Of a stretch of 64,000 nt of DNA, positions 31,460 to 42,434 are shown piece by piece. The stretch is taken from positions 2,500,342 to 2,564,341 of the forward strand of contig JAFFSR010000031.1 of assembly GCA_017163975.1 (NCBI GenBank), in the 5' to 3' direction. The stretch is from Anastatus disparis (Eukaryota > Arthropoda > Insecta > Hymenoptera > Eupelmidae). Each line of letters starts with the position of its first letter. The first letter of the stretch is position 1. The notes under the pieces are model-generated. The model was not told the DNA's origin. It saw only the letters and a list, made by a program, of their open reading frames with translations, and ran no database searches. The position numbers and the translations under genes are program-made.

Positions 31460-31535
31460 ACAAGTGGCGATTCTTGGTTGTACCTCACAGATGGGGGCGA
31501 AGGTTGGGGCTTCCATCACTTCCTATAAAAAGCAA
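31460..31535 (+). promoter_or_regulatory. Promoter-like block, copy 2, with TATA box
   Basis: CCTCACAGATGGGGGCGAAG, GTTGGGGCTTCCATCACTTC then CTATAAAAAGC. It is a near copy of the block at 30890-30945. No intact gene follows: the ATG at about 31635 opens only a short Lys-rich frame (NEKMVTKEFYEKYKSQIPS). Confidence 0.45.
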
Positions 31536-31949
31536 ACACATCGTGATTCACATTCGTTTCATCATGTGACAGACACCAAGTTGCAACTCTGAAAATTCTT
31601 CAGAGTACACTCCTTTTCCTCCTCCTCATAAAAAAATGAAGAATGAGAAAATGGTGACGAAAGAGTTCTATGAAAAATATAAATCACAAATACCATCTAA
31701 AGATATAAAATTTAAAAAGCTTTAAGTGCTTGAATGTGTAGTAGTATAAGATACTGCGTTCAAAGCATGCGATTGACTTTGGGATTTCTCCTAAAAACAT
31801 TCTATCGTTTGTAGCTCGCTTCAGCTCACTCTCACCTCCCCTGCGTCAATCTAAAATGGGAGAAGTCGCTACTGTTGAGGTGGGCAGAGTCTTAAGAGCC
31901 ACTTAACAGAGCTCATCGGTCAACCAACGAAGAAGCAAGCAGTTGTAAA
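31536..31949. other. Gene-poor Polinton segment with a short Lys-rich ORF and a direct repeat
   Basis: A 30-codon plus-strand frame at about 31635-31725 reads MKNEKMVTKEFYEKYKSQIP. 31895-31950 is the second copy of the block at 25225-25310. Confidence 0.35.
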
Positions 31950-32250
31950 AGATATCAATATAGTATCATTATAGTATTAATAAAGTAACAATACAGTATC
32001 AATAGAGTATTAATATAATATCAATATAGTATTAATACAGTACCCATACAGTATCAATACATTATCAATTCAGTATCAGTACAGTATCATTATGGTGTCA
32101 ATACAGTATTGATATTATATCAATACTGTTTTAATATAGTATTAATAAAGTATCAATCCAGTATTAATATAGTATCAATATAGTATTAATACTGTTTTGA
32201 TTCAGTACTAATACAGTATCAATACAGTATCAATATAGAATCAATATTAG
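31950..32250. repeat. 11-bp minisatellite (TATYAATAYAG)n, block 2
   Basis: About 27 units of the same 11-base repeat as block 1, in the same orientation, following the same upstream block. Confidence 0.9.
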
Positions 32251-32255
32251 TAATA

Positions 32256-32421
32256 TACGCAACAAGTGATGTACGAAGGGATAATATTGGCAGGGGTCAA
32301 TGTTTTTTGCGCGAGCAGTAGAAAGTCGAGGGCGCGCTTGCACGCCCGAGATTTTCTGCTGCTCAAGCAAAAAACATTCAACCCTGCAAATATTTTCCCG
32401 ACGTACATCACATGTTGCGTA
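32256..32421. mobile_element. 166-bp foldback element
   Basis: Arms of about 75 bp: GCAACAAGTGATGTACG and AATGTTTTTTGCGCGAGCAG pair with CTGCTCAAGCAAAAAACATT and CGTACATCACATGTTGC. It sits at the boundary of minisatellite block 2. Confidence 0.65.
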
Positions 32422-33357
32422 GATTATTTTATGCTGTTGTAAGCAGTTAGAGGAACAATAAAACTATAAGTATATAATTGAATACATTTTTTACAATTTT
32501 TCAATGTATATATCATGAATTTATAAAATGCGAAAGAAGCAATTTTATAGAATTTAAAGAAGCGTGGAACAAGCGTGAAACGAGGCTGTCTTGCGCGCGC
32601 AGACTCGTCTGCGCGCGCAAGCGCCACATGCTGTCGCGTGACGCTTCGAGAAACAAAGCAAGCGATACTTACTGTATCGCTGGGATACACAAATTTTTAA
32701 TTCACAATTATTTTAATATTTTTCTTTGATTTACTAAATATGATAGATACATCTGTTTATAAAATATTTTCTTCTGTTATGTTTGTTTGTACTTGTAAAT
32801 ATGAATGTACAAACTTATAACTGAAAAGTTTTAAAATTTTTTTATTTCTCTTACAATTTTACAAGTTTTATGTTTATTCTATTTTTTTCACTGCATCACT
32901 TTTACTGTGACTTTTTTCACTATTAACTCTATATTTTATTATTAATAAATCAATATGAACCATTATTTATTCAATGTATATTTTTAAAAATGTATTTAAT
33001 ACGAAAAAGACCATTATGAAATTTGAATAAGCGCGGGACTTAACTATGCGGCGCCGATCGTCTAATTCGCCTGTTTATGTTCTCAAGTTTACACTACTAT
33101 CCTTTCCAAACACATCGGCGCTCACTTCGTACTGAAGAGTTTTGTTGTATCCCAACTTACTATAGCATATTGAGTATTTTCCCGGGGATATATTACTTGT
33201 TCATATATCCCCGAGGAAATAAGCTGACAGCAAATATACTTTAGTACAAAATATCACAAACAAAATACAGCGGCGCTGCGAGCGCAACTATAAGAGACCT
33301 CAATACCCATTTGACTAGCCTACTACATACGACGCCCTCTACTGCTTACTACAGCAT
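32422..33357. other. Spacer with strong GC-rich palindromes
   Basis: 32590-32621 is a perfect 15-bp inverted repeat (CTTGCGCGCGCAGAC) with a 2-base loop. A second hairpin (CGGGGATATAT/ATATCCCCG) lies at about 33182-33217. No coding frame is convincing. Confidence 0.5.
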
Positions 33358-33726
33358 AAAGTATTAATACAGTATCAATAAAGTATTAATATTATATCAA
33401 TACAGTATCAATACAGAATCAATATAGTATTAATACAGTATCAATGCAGTATCAATACCGAATCAATATAGTATCCATACAGTATTAATATAGCATCAAT
33501 AGAGTATTAATATAGTATTAATATAGTATCAATACAGTATCAATACAGAATCAATACAGTATCAATATAGTATTAACACTATTTCAACATAGTATTAATA
33601 AATTATCAATGCAGTATCAACACAGTATTAATACTGAATCAATATAGTATCAATACAGTATTATTAAAGTATCAATAGAGTATTAATATAGTATCAATAC
33701 AGTATCAATATAGTATTAATACTATA
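33358..33726. repeat. 11-bp minisatellite (TATYAATAYAG)n, block 3
   Basis: About 33 units; the repeat resumes as a short stub at about 35296-35330 after the inserted element at 33727-35294. Confidence 0.9.
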
Positions 33727-35294
33727 CTGAAAAAAAAATTCGGTAGGATTGCTTTCTCAAAAAATAAATGGTTTCCAAGCTTTGTTTTAAGCATGGTGTT
33801 TACCTGTTTTGGGCAATAATCTAGCCCAAACAGGCAAAGCCACCCGCTTAAAGTCTCTGTAGAGCAGCATGCCCTCTGAAAAAGTTTTAATATTGCCTGC
33901 TATAGTCAGTGATGGATTACGAGGATGCTTTATATATTTATGGATATCAATATATTATGATATCTTTTAGCCAACTCAGAGTATACAATATAATCAGAAT
34001 AAAAGCAGAATATATTATTCTATAGTATACACGGAAAAAGGAAAATACCTGAAAAGAATGTACTAATTTGAGTCAGTACTAGAAAGAATATTACTAGTCG
34101 TTTTTTAATTGATACTCAGTATATATTTTAAAACGACCTATATAAGTACATTTTTTAACGCGACTCGTCCCAAGAATTGTGTGGTATAGTACCGAATTTT
34201 TCCGTACTACGGGACTACATTATCTTTTACTAACATAGTACCTATACAATTTTACTGCGGCGCTGTCGAATATGAAACTTCAATACAGCTAATTTATCAT
34301 AATGTAAAAACCATTAAATTGTATATAAATTTTTAGCAATCAATAAATATAATATCGATCATATAATATGTAAAAATTTCAAACTACTAATTATTAATTT
34401 TAAACTTGAGTTGATTATTATAAACGGGAAAAAGCAGATGAATTTTTTTGCTACAATAAAGAAATTTGTAAGATTAAGCTTGAGTGCGGACAACTCATGA
34501 AATCCACCGAGATGCTATACATAAAAAGTTATATACAAACTTACGATGTATAGTATTTCGAGGTTAGGTTTGTCAAGCTTGATCTAACTTTCAATCTAAG
34601 TTTATAAAAGAAATAAATTCAAATGACTTTTTATTTTAACAAAAATGATTGTACTAACATAGCTATAGTGCGGATAAGTTAGAATATTTGTTTGATTAAT
34701 GAATTTAAAAAGATGTCAACAAAATAAAAAAAGCAAAAATCGATTCTAACAGCTCTGACATCCTGTTAAGTTGAAAATTAATTATTAGTAATTTAAAAGG
34801 GTTGTATATTATAAAAATGATTTTAGAATCATCAATTTTTAATTCTAGTATGGGAAAATCAGTTCTATATATAGCAATTATATTCTCTGCAAAATTTTAC
34901 CCCTGGATCGGATAGGTGAAATATCAGTCCTAGTACCGAAAAAATAGGTACTACGTAGCGGAAATTCATGCACTCAGTTCGTAATATAGTTATGCCAGCA
35001 TTAGTAGTTAAAATTTGAAGTATAGTATTGATTAAAATTATACTATTACATTTTTTTTCAATACTTTATCACAGAAATAATACATACTACGTGTAGTATT
35101 GATTTTAATGGTATTTACCTTTTTCCGTGTATACTCTAAAGTTGGCTGACTGATATCATAAAAGCATCTTCGGAATCCATCACTGGCTATAGTAAGTAAC
35201 TTTCCCCAAAAGTGTCGAGCAGTTTGCCTCAACACCGAGTGGCGTGTCGGTACTGCTTTTGGGTCAGTTGCTTTCCTAGAGTTTTTTCGGTGTA
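33727..35294. mobile_element. TIR element inserted in the 11-bp minisatellite
   Basis: The ends are inverted copies. The left has ATTCGGTAGGATTGCTTTC and, further in, TATAGTCAGTGATGGATTAC and GAGGATGCTT; the right has the reverse complements around 35155-35290. It is about 1.57 kb with no ORF of its own, and encloses a second MITE at 34030-35129. Confidence 0.6.
34030..35129. mobile_element. Nested MITE with CACGGAAAAAGG ends, TA duplication
   Basis: The left end CACGGAAAAAGGAAAATACC and right end GGTATTTACCTTTTTCCGTG are inverted repeats flanked by TA on both sides. No transposase frame was seen in the 1.1 kb between them. Confidence 0.65.
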
Positions 35295-35585
35295 TTTTAA
35301 TATAGTATCATACAGTATTAATAGAGTATCAATAGTGCTTGAATTGAAAATTCTAAAAGCTGAAATTACTAAAAGCAACCAATTTAAACTATTTTAAATT
35401 AAAAAAAAAAGTAGACAAAGTTTCTTGTTGCATGTGAATCTTTCATGTGAACTTATATGCATGCATTAGAATGGTGAAAATCAATTAGATCACTATTATT
35501 TTTTTCAAGTTATTTTAACTTTTACAACGATATTATGCACTTAGATAATGCTAATAAATCATGGTTAATATTTGTTGTACTAATC

Positions 35586-35633
<48 letters not shown>

Positions 35634-35637
<4 letters not shown>

Positions 35638-36074
35638 TATAATAAAGATATATCGCCTACGCCGCCGCCGCCGCCGCCGCCGTGTATAAGAATTTTATGT
35701 GCCCTCAGTCAGCTGAAATTCAGCTAAAATTTAGCTGAAAGTTAGCTAAAAGTTAGCTGAAATTCAGATAAAATTTAGCTGAAAGTTAGCTGAGAGATAG
35801 CTGGAATTCAAATAAAATTTAGCTGAAAGTTAGCTGAGAGATAGCTGAAATTCAGATAAAATTTAGCTGAAAGTTAGCTAAAAGTTGGCTGAAATTCAGA
35901 TAAAATTCAGCTGAAAGTTAGCTGAGAGATAGCTGAAAGGTAGTTAATTGTTAGCTAATTGAATTAATTGTTATCTAATTTAAGAACGTTCTCTTGGAAA
36001 TTGATATTGATTTGATAATTGATATTGACAATGGGGGGTTGGCGAGCGAAGCGAGCAGGGGGGAACCCCCCTAG
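35634..36074 (+). mobile_element. Non-autonomous Helitron-like element (441 bp)
   Basis: The insert starts TCTCTGTATAATAAAG directly after an A of a (TA)n tract and ends CTAG directly before a T. A GGGGGGAACCCCCC hairpin immediately precedes the end. TC...CTRR termini, a 3' hairpin, insertion between A and T and no target duplication are the Helitron hallmarks. The left terminal repeat has the uninterrupted (TA)n at 21806-21874, which serves as an empty site. The inside is a (CGC)n run and an AGCTGAAAGTT minisatellite; there is no ORF. Confidence 0.65.
35705..35965. repeat. AGCTGAAAGTT minisatellite inside the Helitron-like element
   Basis: Repeats of 11-12 bases, TTAGCTGAAAG, TTAGCTAAAAG and ATTCAGATAAAA, arranged in a higher-order unit of about 45 bases. 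Confidence 0.8.
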
Positions 36075-36862
36075 TATATATATATTTACAATTAATAATT
36101 ATTAATGTCTAAATAATTTATGAAAATTATGATACATTCCTATTATACAAGTTTTAAAATTTCTCGAGTAATGTGGCTCGGTGGCGTAGTGGTATACGTG
36201 CTTGCCTCGCGTCCAAATGGTCGTGGGTTCGATACCGACCAAAGTCAAAAATTTTTTTTAATGCTTAAATAATTTTTATTCGATTTATAATAATCAAATA
36301 AATATAAAAAAGTATTAAAAAATAAAAGTTAAATAAATATTAAAAAATAAAAATTATGAAACTTTTAAAATTACGCAGCAGCTTTATCACAGCACGCAGC
36401 CGGCCGCCGGCAGCTCGCCCTTTCGCTATGGGGTTCTTGGCTGGCGGCATTTCTGGCTCACGACATTCTGGCTCACGAAATTTCTGACTCACCTGCATTT
36501 CTAACCCACCAGACTCTCAAAGTCACTGAGTTAGAAATGCAGTGAGCTAGAAATGTAGTGAGCCAGAAATGCAATGAGCCAGAAATGCAGTGAGCCAGAA
36601 ATGCAGTGAGCCAGAAACCCTATAGCTTATCTACTAACATAGTTTTAACAATCGAGGATTTCAATGGTAGAAATCAAAGATACAATCTTAAATGTTTTCA
36701 ACATCTATTGAATTATAGAACAGATGCAAAAACAATACATAAGAATATATACAATGCCAATACATTTAACATATTTATATCACCAAGTTTGCATTAATTT
36801 TAGGGAATAACTGGGTACATATACACATGAAGAAAGCCAAAATTTCAGACTTCAATATTATT

Positions 36863-37622
36863 AAGGTTGTATGGGCTATGCAGTCTGTGTCAAAAGTTAG
36901 TTTTTTTAGAAAATCGTTAATATTTTTCGGTAGAAAGTAATTATTTAATTTTTAGCTTAGTAACTTATTAGATAATATTAAAACAATCATTTTAAATTTG
37001 GTTTCATTTAAATATAATGAATTGTTAAAGAGTTATAACATTTTAAAGTTTATAAATTTTATACAAATCTAATGCAATCATAAATAATAATGCCAAAATT
37101 TCAAAAATGATTTTATTTGACTGCAACAAAGTTTATTTCGTTCAGTTTTAAATTTAGAATCCATTGACGAGGACGGAATTTTGATTTTTATTTTTTATTA
37201 AAATTTATTGCTAATTTTCTATGATAAAACAGTAAGTACCGTCTGAAACATATACATTTTTTCGCAGAAAATTAGCAATAAATTTTAATAAAAAATCAAA
37301 ATCAAAATTCCATCCTCGTCAATAGATTCTAAATTTTAAACTGAAAAAAATAAACTTTGTTGCAGTCAAATAAAATCATTTTTGAAAGTTTGGCATTATT
37401 ATTTATAATTGCATTAGATTGGTGTAAAATTTATAAACTTTAAAATGTTGTAACTCTTTAATAATTCATTATATTTAAATGAAACAAAGTTTAAAATGAT
37501 TGTTTTAATATTATCTAATAAGTTACTAGGCTAAAAATTGAATAATTACTTTCTACCGAAAAATATAAGCGATTTTCTAAAAAACTAACTTTTGACACAG
37601 ACTGTATAGCCCATACAACCTT
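36863..37622. mobile_element. 760-bp foldback element with ~365-bp arms
   Basis: 36863-37230 (from AAGGTTGTATGGGCTATGCA) and 37262-37622 (ending TGTATAGCCCATACAACCTT) are almost complete reverse complements separated by about 30 bases. It interrupts the right Polinton-type terminal repeat. CAGACTT and AAGTCTG just outside also pair imperfectly. No ORF. Confidence 0.8.
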
Positions 37623-37805
37623 AAAGTCTGATTTCATTACCTGATTTTTCATCTGATTAATCACTTGATTTTTCACTTGATTAATCACCTGTCAGATCAT
37701 ATCATAAAGTCAGGTGATTTATCAGGTGATTAATCATATAATAAATAAGATGATAAATCAGATGATATATCAAGTGATTAATCACTTGGCTTTTTTCAGT
37801 AGGGA

Positions 37806-38131
37806 TTTATTTAAAAATTAATAATGTTTTCAACAATATGAAATTCATAAAATATATAAAAAATTCAATAGCTTAAATTCTTAACGATTTGTATATCGTT
37901 CCTATTTTTAAAATACAAATAAAAATAAGAATTTCTTTAGTTAATATTCTATCAATTATAGTATACTATACTATTTTTTTAAACAAAAAACTTTTAAATT
38001 TTGTTTTGCAGAAAAGCTGTTTATTCTAGAAATTATTCAATTTTAATTTTAAAATTAAATAAACAAACTTTAAAAAAAAATACTTCTTAGGCAACTTTAT
38101 TATTGAATAGTATTGTTTTCTTTATAATATT

Positions 38132-38180
<49 letters not shown>
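37806..38180. other. AT-rich spacer ending in a (TA)n run
   Basis: The (TA)n tract at about 38132-38176 abuts the next element. Confidence 0.6.
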
Positions 38181-38182
<2 letters not shown>

Positions 38183-39326
38183 GGCGATTCCACGTCAAGC
38201 GGAATAAACAAAATTAAAAAAAAATTTTTTTATTCGCTTAAAATGTTTGTATTTGTGACCTGAGAAACCAACAATTTTTTCAGATTACTTTAGGCCATAA
38301 TTTCCGAGATATAAACATCCAAAGTTGGTCAAAAACGCAATTTTGTCAAAAAATGCGTTTTTTCCACTCTAAATAGCGCGAGAATGGCGCGTCTGAAAAA
38401 AAATATTTTAAATACACAAAGTTTACAAAATTTTACGAGCTTTTTAAAAAATTAAACATCTCCGCCATCGAAGCCCTTTCAAGGTACTTTTTTGTCAATT
38501 TTAAAGTAAAAAATAGCTTAAATACACGAGCATCAAACTTTTTCGTCTTCTAAGCATGAAAAATGGATTTCTTGTCGAAAATTACATATATCATCAAGTT
38601 TTTGGAATGGGCAAATAGGTATTATTAGTTTTACAAAATAATTTCTAAAAAACTCGGTATTTTTATCAAAACCACAACCCTTTCCGTTTTTATCGTCTCT
38701 CACTGGTCTGTTGTAGTTCGCCTTCGTGTCTCGGATTTATCAACTCAGTGGAGCTTATGTTTTTGTCTAAAAAAGACTTTAGAGTTAGTTGATCAAGACT
38801 TTAAATATTATGAAAACTAGAGGTATGTCACTTCCAAGTCTACTTTATTTTCAAAAAATACTAACTTTAGAGTAAATAGAACTTTCTATTTTTTGTATGT
38901 TGTTTTGTTCGTTATATCTTCCAGGAATAATAGATATACATAAAAATATAGCAATCAAAATCATAAATTTTTAATGAGACGTTTTATCGAAATTTTAATA
39001 TATTTCCAGTCAATGTGTAAGACATTTCAAATATTAGGAACAACAGTATACTGAACAAATTTATTTTGCGAAGTAGCAAAATTTGCTAAGAAAATTTTAT
39101 ACTTTTCACTTTTAATTTGTGTTATAAATTACTTTAAATAGAGTATTATTTTATACAAAAGTAAAAGTATTACTGAGAAATCAAGTGAGTTCCTTGTGGT
39201 CATTCAAAAGTACAAACATTTATCATAAAGAATTTTCTCCGTTTATACTACGGTTAAGAGCATGTAGTACATCTTTGTCCTCTTCTAATTAAATAATTAA
39301 TTTTTCTAAAAAAGTTAATAATTGTA

Positions 39327-39940
39327 TCCTAGCGGAAATATAAAATGTTTATTAGTATTTAAACCTGTTTAAAACAGTTTATAAGTGTGGAATTTAGGAC
39401 ATTTTAAACAGTTTTAAACAGTTTTGAACGGCTTTCAAAAGTTCGAAATGATTTTAAACGGTCTTTAATAATTTTGAACTTTTTATGTCTAAAAGTTATT
39501 AATTCTTTTGAAAATTCAAAACATTTAAAAAAACAATCCTAAATAATTATGAACTGTTTTTTATTAACTTGAACCGTTTTGAACAGTTTTAAATAGTTTA
39601 GAACAGATTTTCACACTTTTGAACACTTTTGAGAACTTTTGAACAATTTTAAAAAGTTCGAAATGATTCCAAACAATGTTTGATAATTTCGTGTTTGTGA
39701 AAATTTTCTTCTGTATAATAAAATTTATATAATATATACGAGGAAATGTTCTCTTTAGTTTCAAATTATTCTGAACTGTTCAAAACTATTTAAAACTGTT
39801 CAAAACTATTCAAAACGTCCCAAATTTTACACTTATAAACTATTTTGAACAGTTTTAAACAGTTTCAAATTGTTTTAAAAAATTTTAAATAATTTTAAAC
39901 TATTTCAAATAGTAATACACATTTTATATTTCCACTAGGG
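39327..39940. mobile_element. TA-flanked MITE with CCTAGCGGAAATATAAA ends
   Basis: The left TCCTAGCGGAAATATAAAAT and right ATTTTATATTTCCACTAGGG are inverted, with TA on each side. The arms continue through TTATAAGTGT/ACACTTATAA blocks. The core is full of GTTTTAAACAGTTTTGAAC-type motifs. No ORF. Confidence 0.65.
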
Positions 39941-41723
39941 TAACAAAAAATAAAAAGAAAGCCCTATCTTGTATCATAAAAAGTGATATTTTCTTTGATA
40001 AGCAAAAATTATTTATGTTACTTGGTTTTTAAGAAAATCTTAAAAAATTTAAAAATTAACAAAGAAATGATTCTGTCTTCTTTATATTTTTGAATCCAGA
40101 ATGATCTGCCAGAATTTGAGTTAAGTCCATGATTCGGAGGTCTGATACTCACCTAATTAGTTCTAGTCTTTGTTTCACAATACCAATGGTCTTCAACAAC
40201 ATGAAAAATTTTTATAATGATTTTATTTTGTATATTTTTTTGACAATATTCTAAGAAAATTATTATGGGAGCTTTTTAAAATAAATAATTTTTTTAGGGA
40301 AAATAAAAAATTTCATTTAGATTAAAGTTTACAGAAGAAGAATTCCTTCAACTACCGGCTATGTTTTAATGTAATATTTGCAATAGAAAAATATATGAAA
40401 ATTCTAATAATTCAAAAATATGAATTTTTTTCCTTTTTTACTTATTCATTCAAATGATACGTCAGTATTATTTTATTAAATTCGTTAATTTTGCTTATAT
40501 GTTATTTTTTTCAATCATTCATGAACATATTGCTAACTTTCTGTATTGCGTATCGTAAAAATTTTAATCGAGAGCAACTCAATTCGAATTTTACGAGATT
40601 CCTGAAATAAAATGATACGTCAATGAAATCTATACATTGATAAGAAATTTAGTTTTCAAATTTAATGTCGACAGACTTGATTTAATAAATGAATCACACA
40701 CAAATTAGTCAAGTAAGATCTTTTATAGGTTTCAAATTGTTATTATTATTATTCTTATTATTATCATTATTATTATTATAACATTATAATGTAGGATATT
40801 AAATTGAAAAGGCTAAAGAAAATGGATAAGTAGCTGCAGAAACAATTTCTCAATTGTTGAATATTCACTGAATTACTTATTATCTATAATCATATTATGA
40901 ATAAATGATAGTATGACCTTAGAATCAGCTTTCCCAAAAACTTCTGAGAAACTGTTTTCTCAGAGTTAATACTTTCAGGATCTTCAACGTATCATTTAAA
41001 TGTAATAGTCATTTTATTATTGTAATATTTATCGCAGTATGAATTCTTCAACAACTATAGTTCTTGTTAATGGTGTGAAGAAGAGGGAGATAGCGTTTCT
41101 TATTATAAACATTTTTTTCTGGATAAAAAGAGAGTTTTAAAAATTTTCTTTTATTTTATATTCTACCGGAGTAATTCCAAACAAGAGTATTTTGATATCA
41201 TTTTGATTATCATAATTATTAGTAGTAGTAGTATTACCATTATCATTATTTCTTAAATTACTACATATGTTTGAAAAAAGTAACAAGATGTGTGTTTTGT
41301 AAGGTTATAAAGTTATTTTTTAAAAATAAAGCTGACTTTTATGAAATAAACCTCTAGATCTGTAAAAATAATTTTTCGAATTAGAATCAACCAAGTTATG
41401 AATTTTCTTGAAACTAAAACATAAGCTCCGAGAATTGATAAATCATAGACACAAAGGCGAACTACAACAGACCAGTGAGAGATGATAAAAACGGAAAGGG
41501 TTGTAGTTTTGATAAAAATACCGAGTTTTTTTGGAAATTACTTTATAAAACTAATAATACCTATTTGCCCACTCCAAAAACTTGATGATTTATGTAATTT
41601 TTGACAAGGAATCCATTTTTCATGGTTAGAAGACGAAAAAATTTTATGGTCGTGTATTTAAGCTATTTTTTACTTTAAAATTGACAAAAAAGTACCTTAA
41701 AAGGGCTTCGATGGTGGAAATGT

Positions 41724-42434
41724 TGTGAGCGCCCGAGTATGTACGGCCCTGAAACCGTACGATACTGGAAGATGCGCGCGCAAACACCCAAAAAGATCAA
41801 AGTGGTTGAACATGCAAGCGCGCGTATGTACGTACACGCACTTGCATGTGTAAGTACCACTGAGAGTACACGGCGGCTCTCCCTCTCTTCTACTAAGTTA
41901 GAAGAGTGGGAGAAAGACTGAAGAGAGCTGATGCAAGCAGTGCGAAGAGCTCGTGACTCTCGTCACTCTTGGATCGGCTCTCTCAGCATCAAGACACGCT
42001 TGCTCGTAGCACAAGTGGCGAATAGCCTAACACGTGCTACAAGCAAGCAACTCTTTGTTAAGCGCGAAACATTGTACTTTTCCATATTGTAATATATCCG
42101 ATTTAATAAATAAATAAAGAGCAAATCCAAGATAAACCTCTATCCTATTAACTCAGTGCAAAGCCCCGAATATTAAGGCATTTGGTCCTTAATAATAACG
42201 GGCTTTACACATAACAAACCCAACACCATTAACAAATATATTTCAAAAGTCAGCTATAGCTAGGCAAGGTATCCTAGCTATAAACGACTTTAACAACAAT
42301 AAAAAGAAATACGGGGTCCGAAATAGCTAGGCATGGCGCGCTAGCTATTTAACGATCCTTTAACGCGTGGAAATAAATGAAATAATTATTTAAATAAATA
42401 ATGATTAAAATAAATAATAGGAAGGAATATTACA
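41724..42434 (+). mobile_element. 711-bp solo LTR
   Basis: The insert begins TGTGAGCGCCCGAG and ends TATTACA, flanked by ATGT on both sides (41720-41723 and 42435-42438). The opposite arm of the host element at about 38440-38465 gives the unoccupied site, confirming a clean insertion with a 4-bp duplication, as Ty3/Gypsy elements make. AATAAA signals lie near 42107-42120. It is unrelated in sequence to the LTRs at 46239 and 56227. Strand assigned from the AATAAA. Confidence 0.7.

Larger units (their letters stand above)
20911..37805. mobile_element. Polinton/Maverick-type element, degraded, ~16.9 kb
   Basis: The block is bounded by inverted ends. Left from 20911 reads TCCCTACTGGAAAAAGCCA and right, in reverse complement from 37805, reads ATCCCTACTGAAAAAAGCCA; both continue as matching sequence for over 1 kb. 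Inside is the Polinton gene set: protein-primed polymerase end, RVE integrase, A32-like packaging ATPase, adenain-type protease, major capsid, PLA2 protein and accessory genes on both strands. Size and content fit Polintons (15-20 kb). Flanking six-mers (ATGAAT and ATTTAT) match at only four positions, so the target duplication is decayed or misplaced. Nearly all genes carry frameshifts, stops or internal deletions, so this copy is dead. Confidence 0.8.
35384..37805. repeat. Right terminal inverted repeat of the Polinton-type element, with insertions
   Basis: It matches the left terminal repeat in reverse complement: AACTATTTTAAATT at 35387, the TAATCATTATATA run, the tRNA-like block at 36172-36243, the GAGCCAGAAATGCAGT tandem block at 36440-36620 and the GATTAATCAC block at 37640-37805. 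It is longer because of a Helitron-like insertion (35634-36074) and a foldback insertion (36863-37622). Confidence 0.75.

Noticed and set aside
41675..41921. Opposing 60-codon frames
   Set aside because: They lie across the junction of an inverted-repeat arm and a solo LTR and have no domain.
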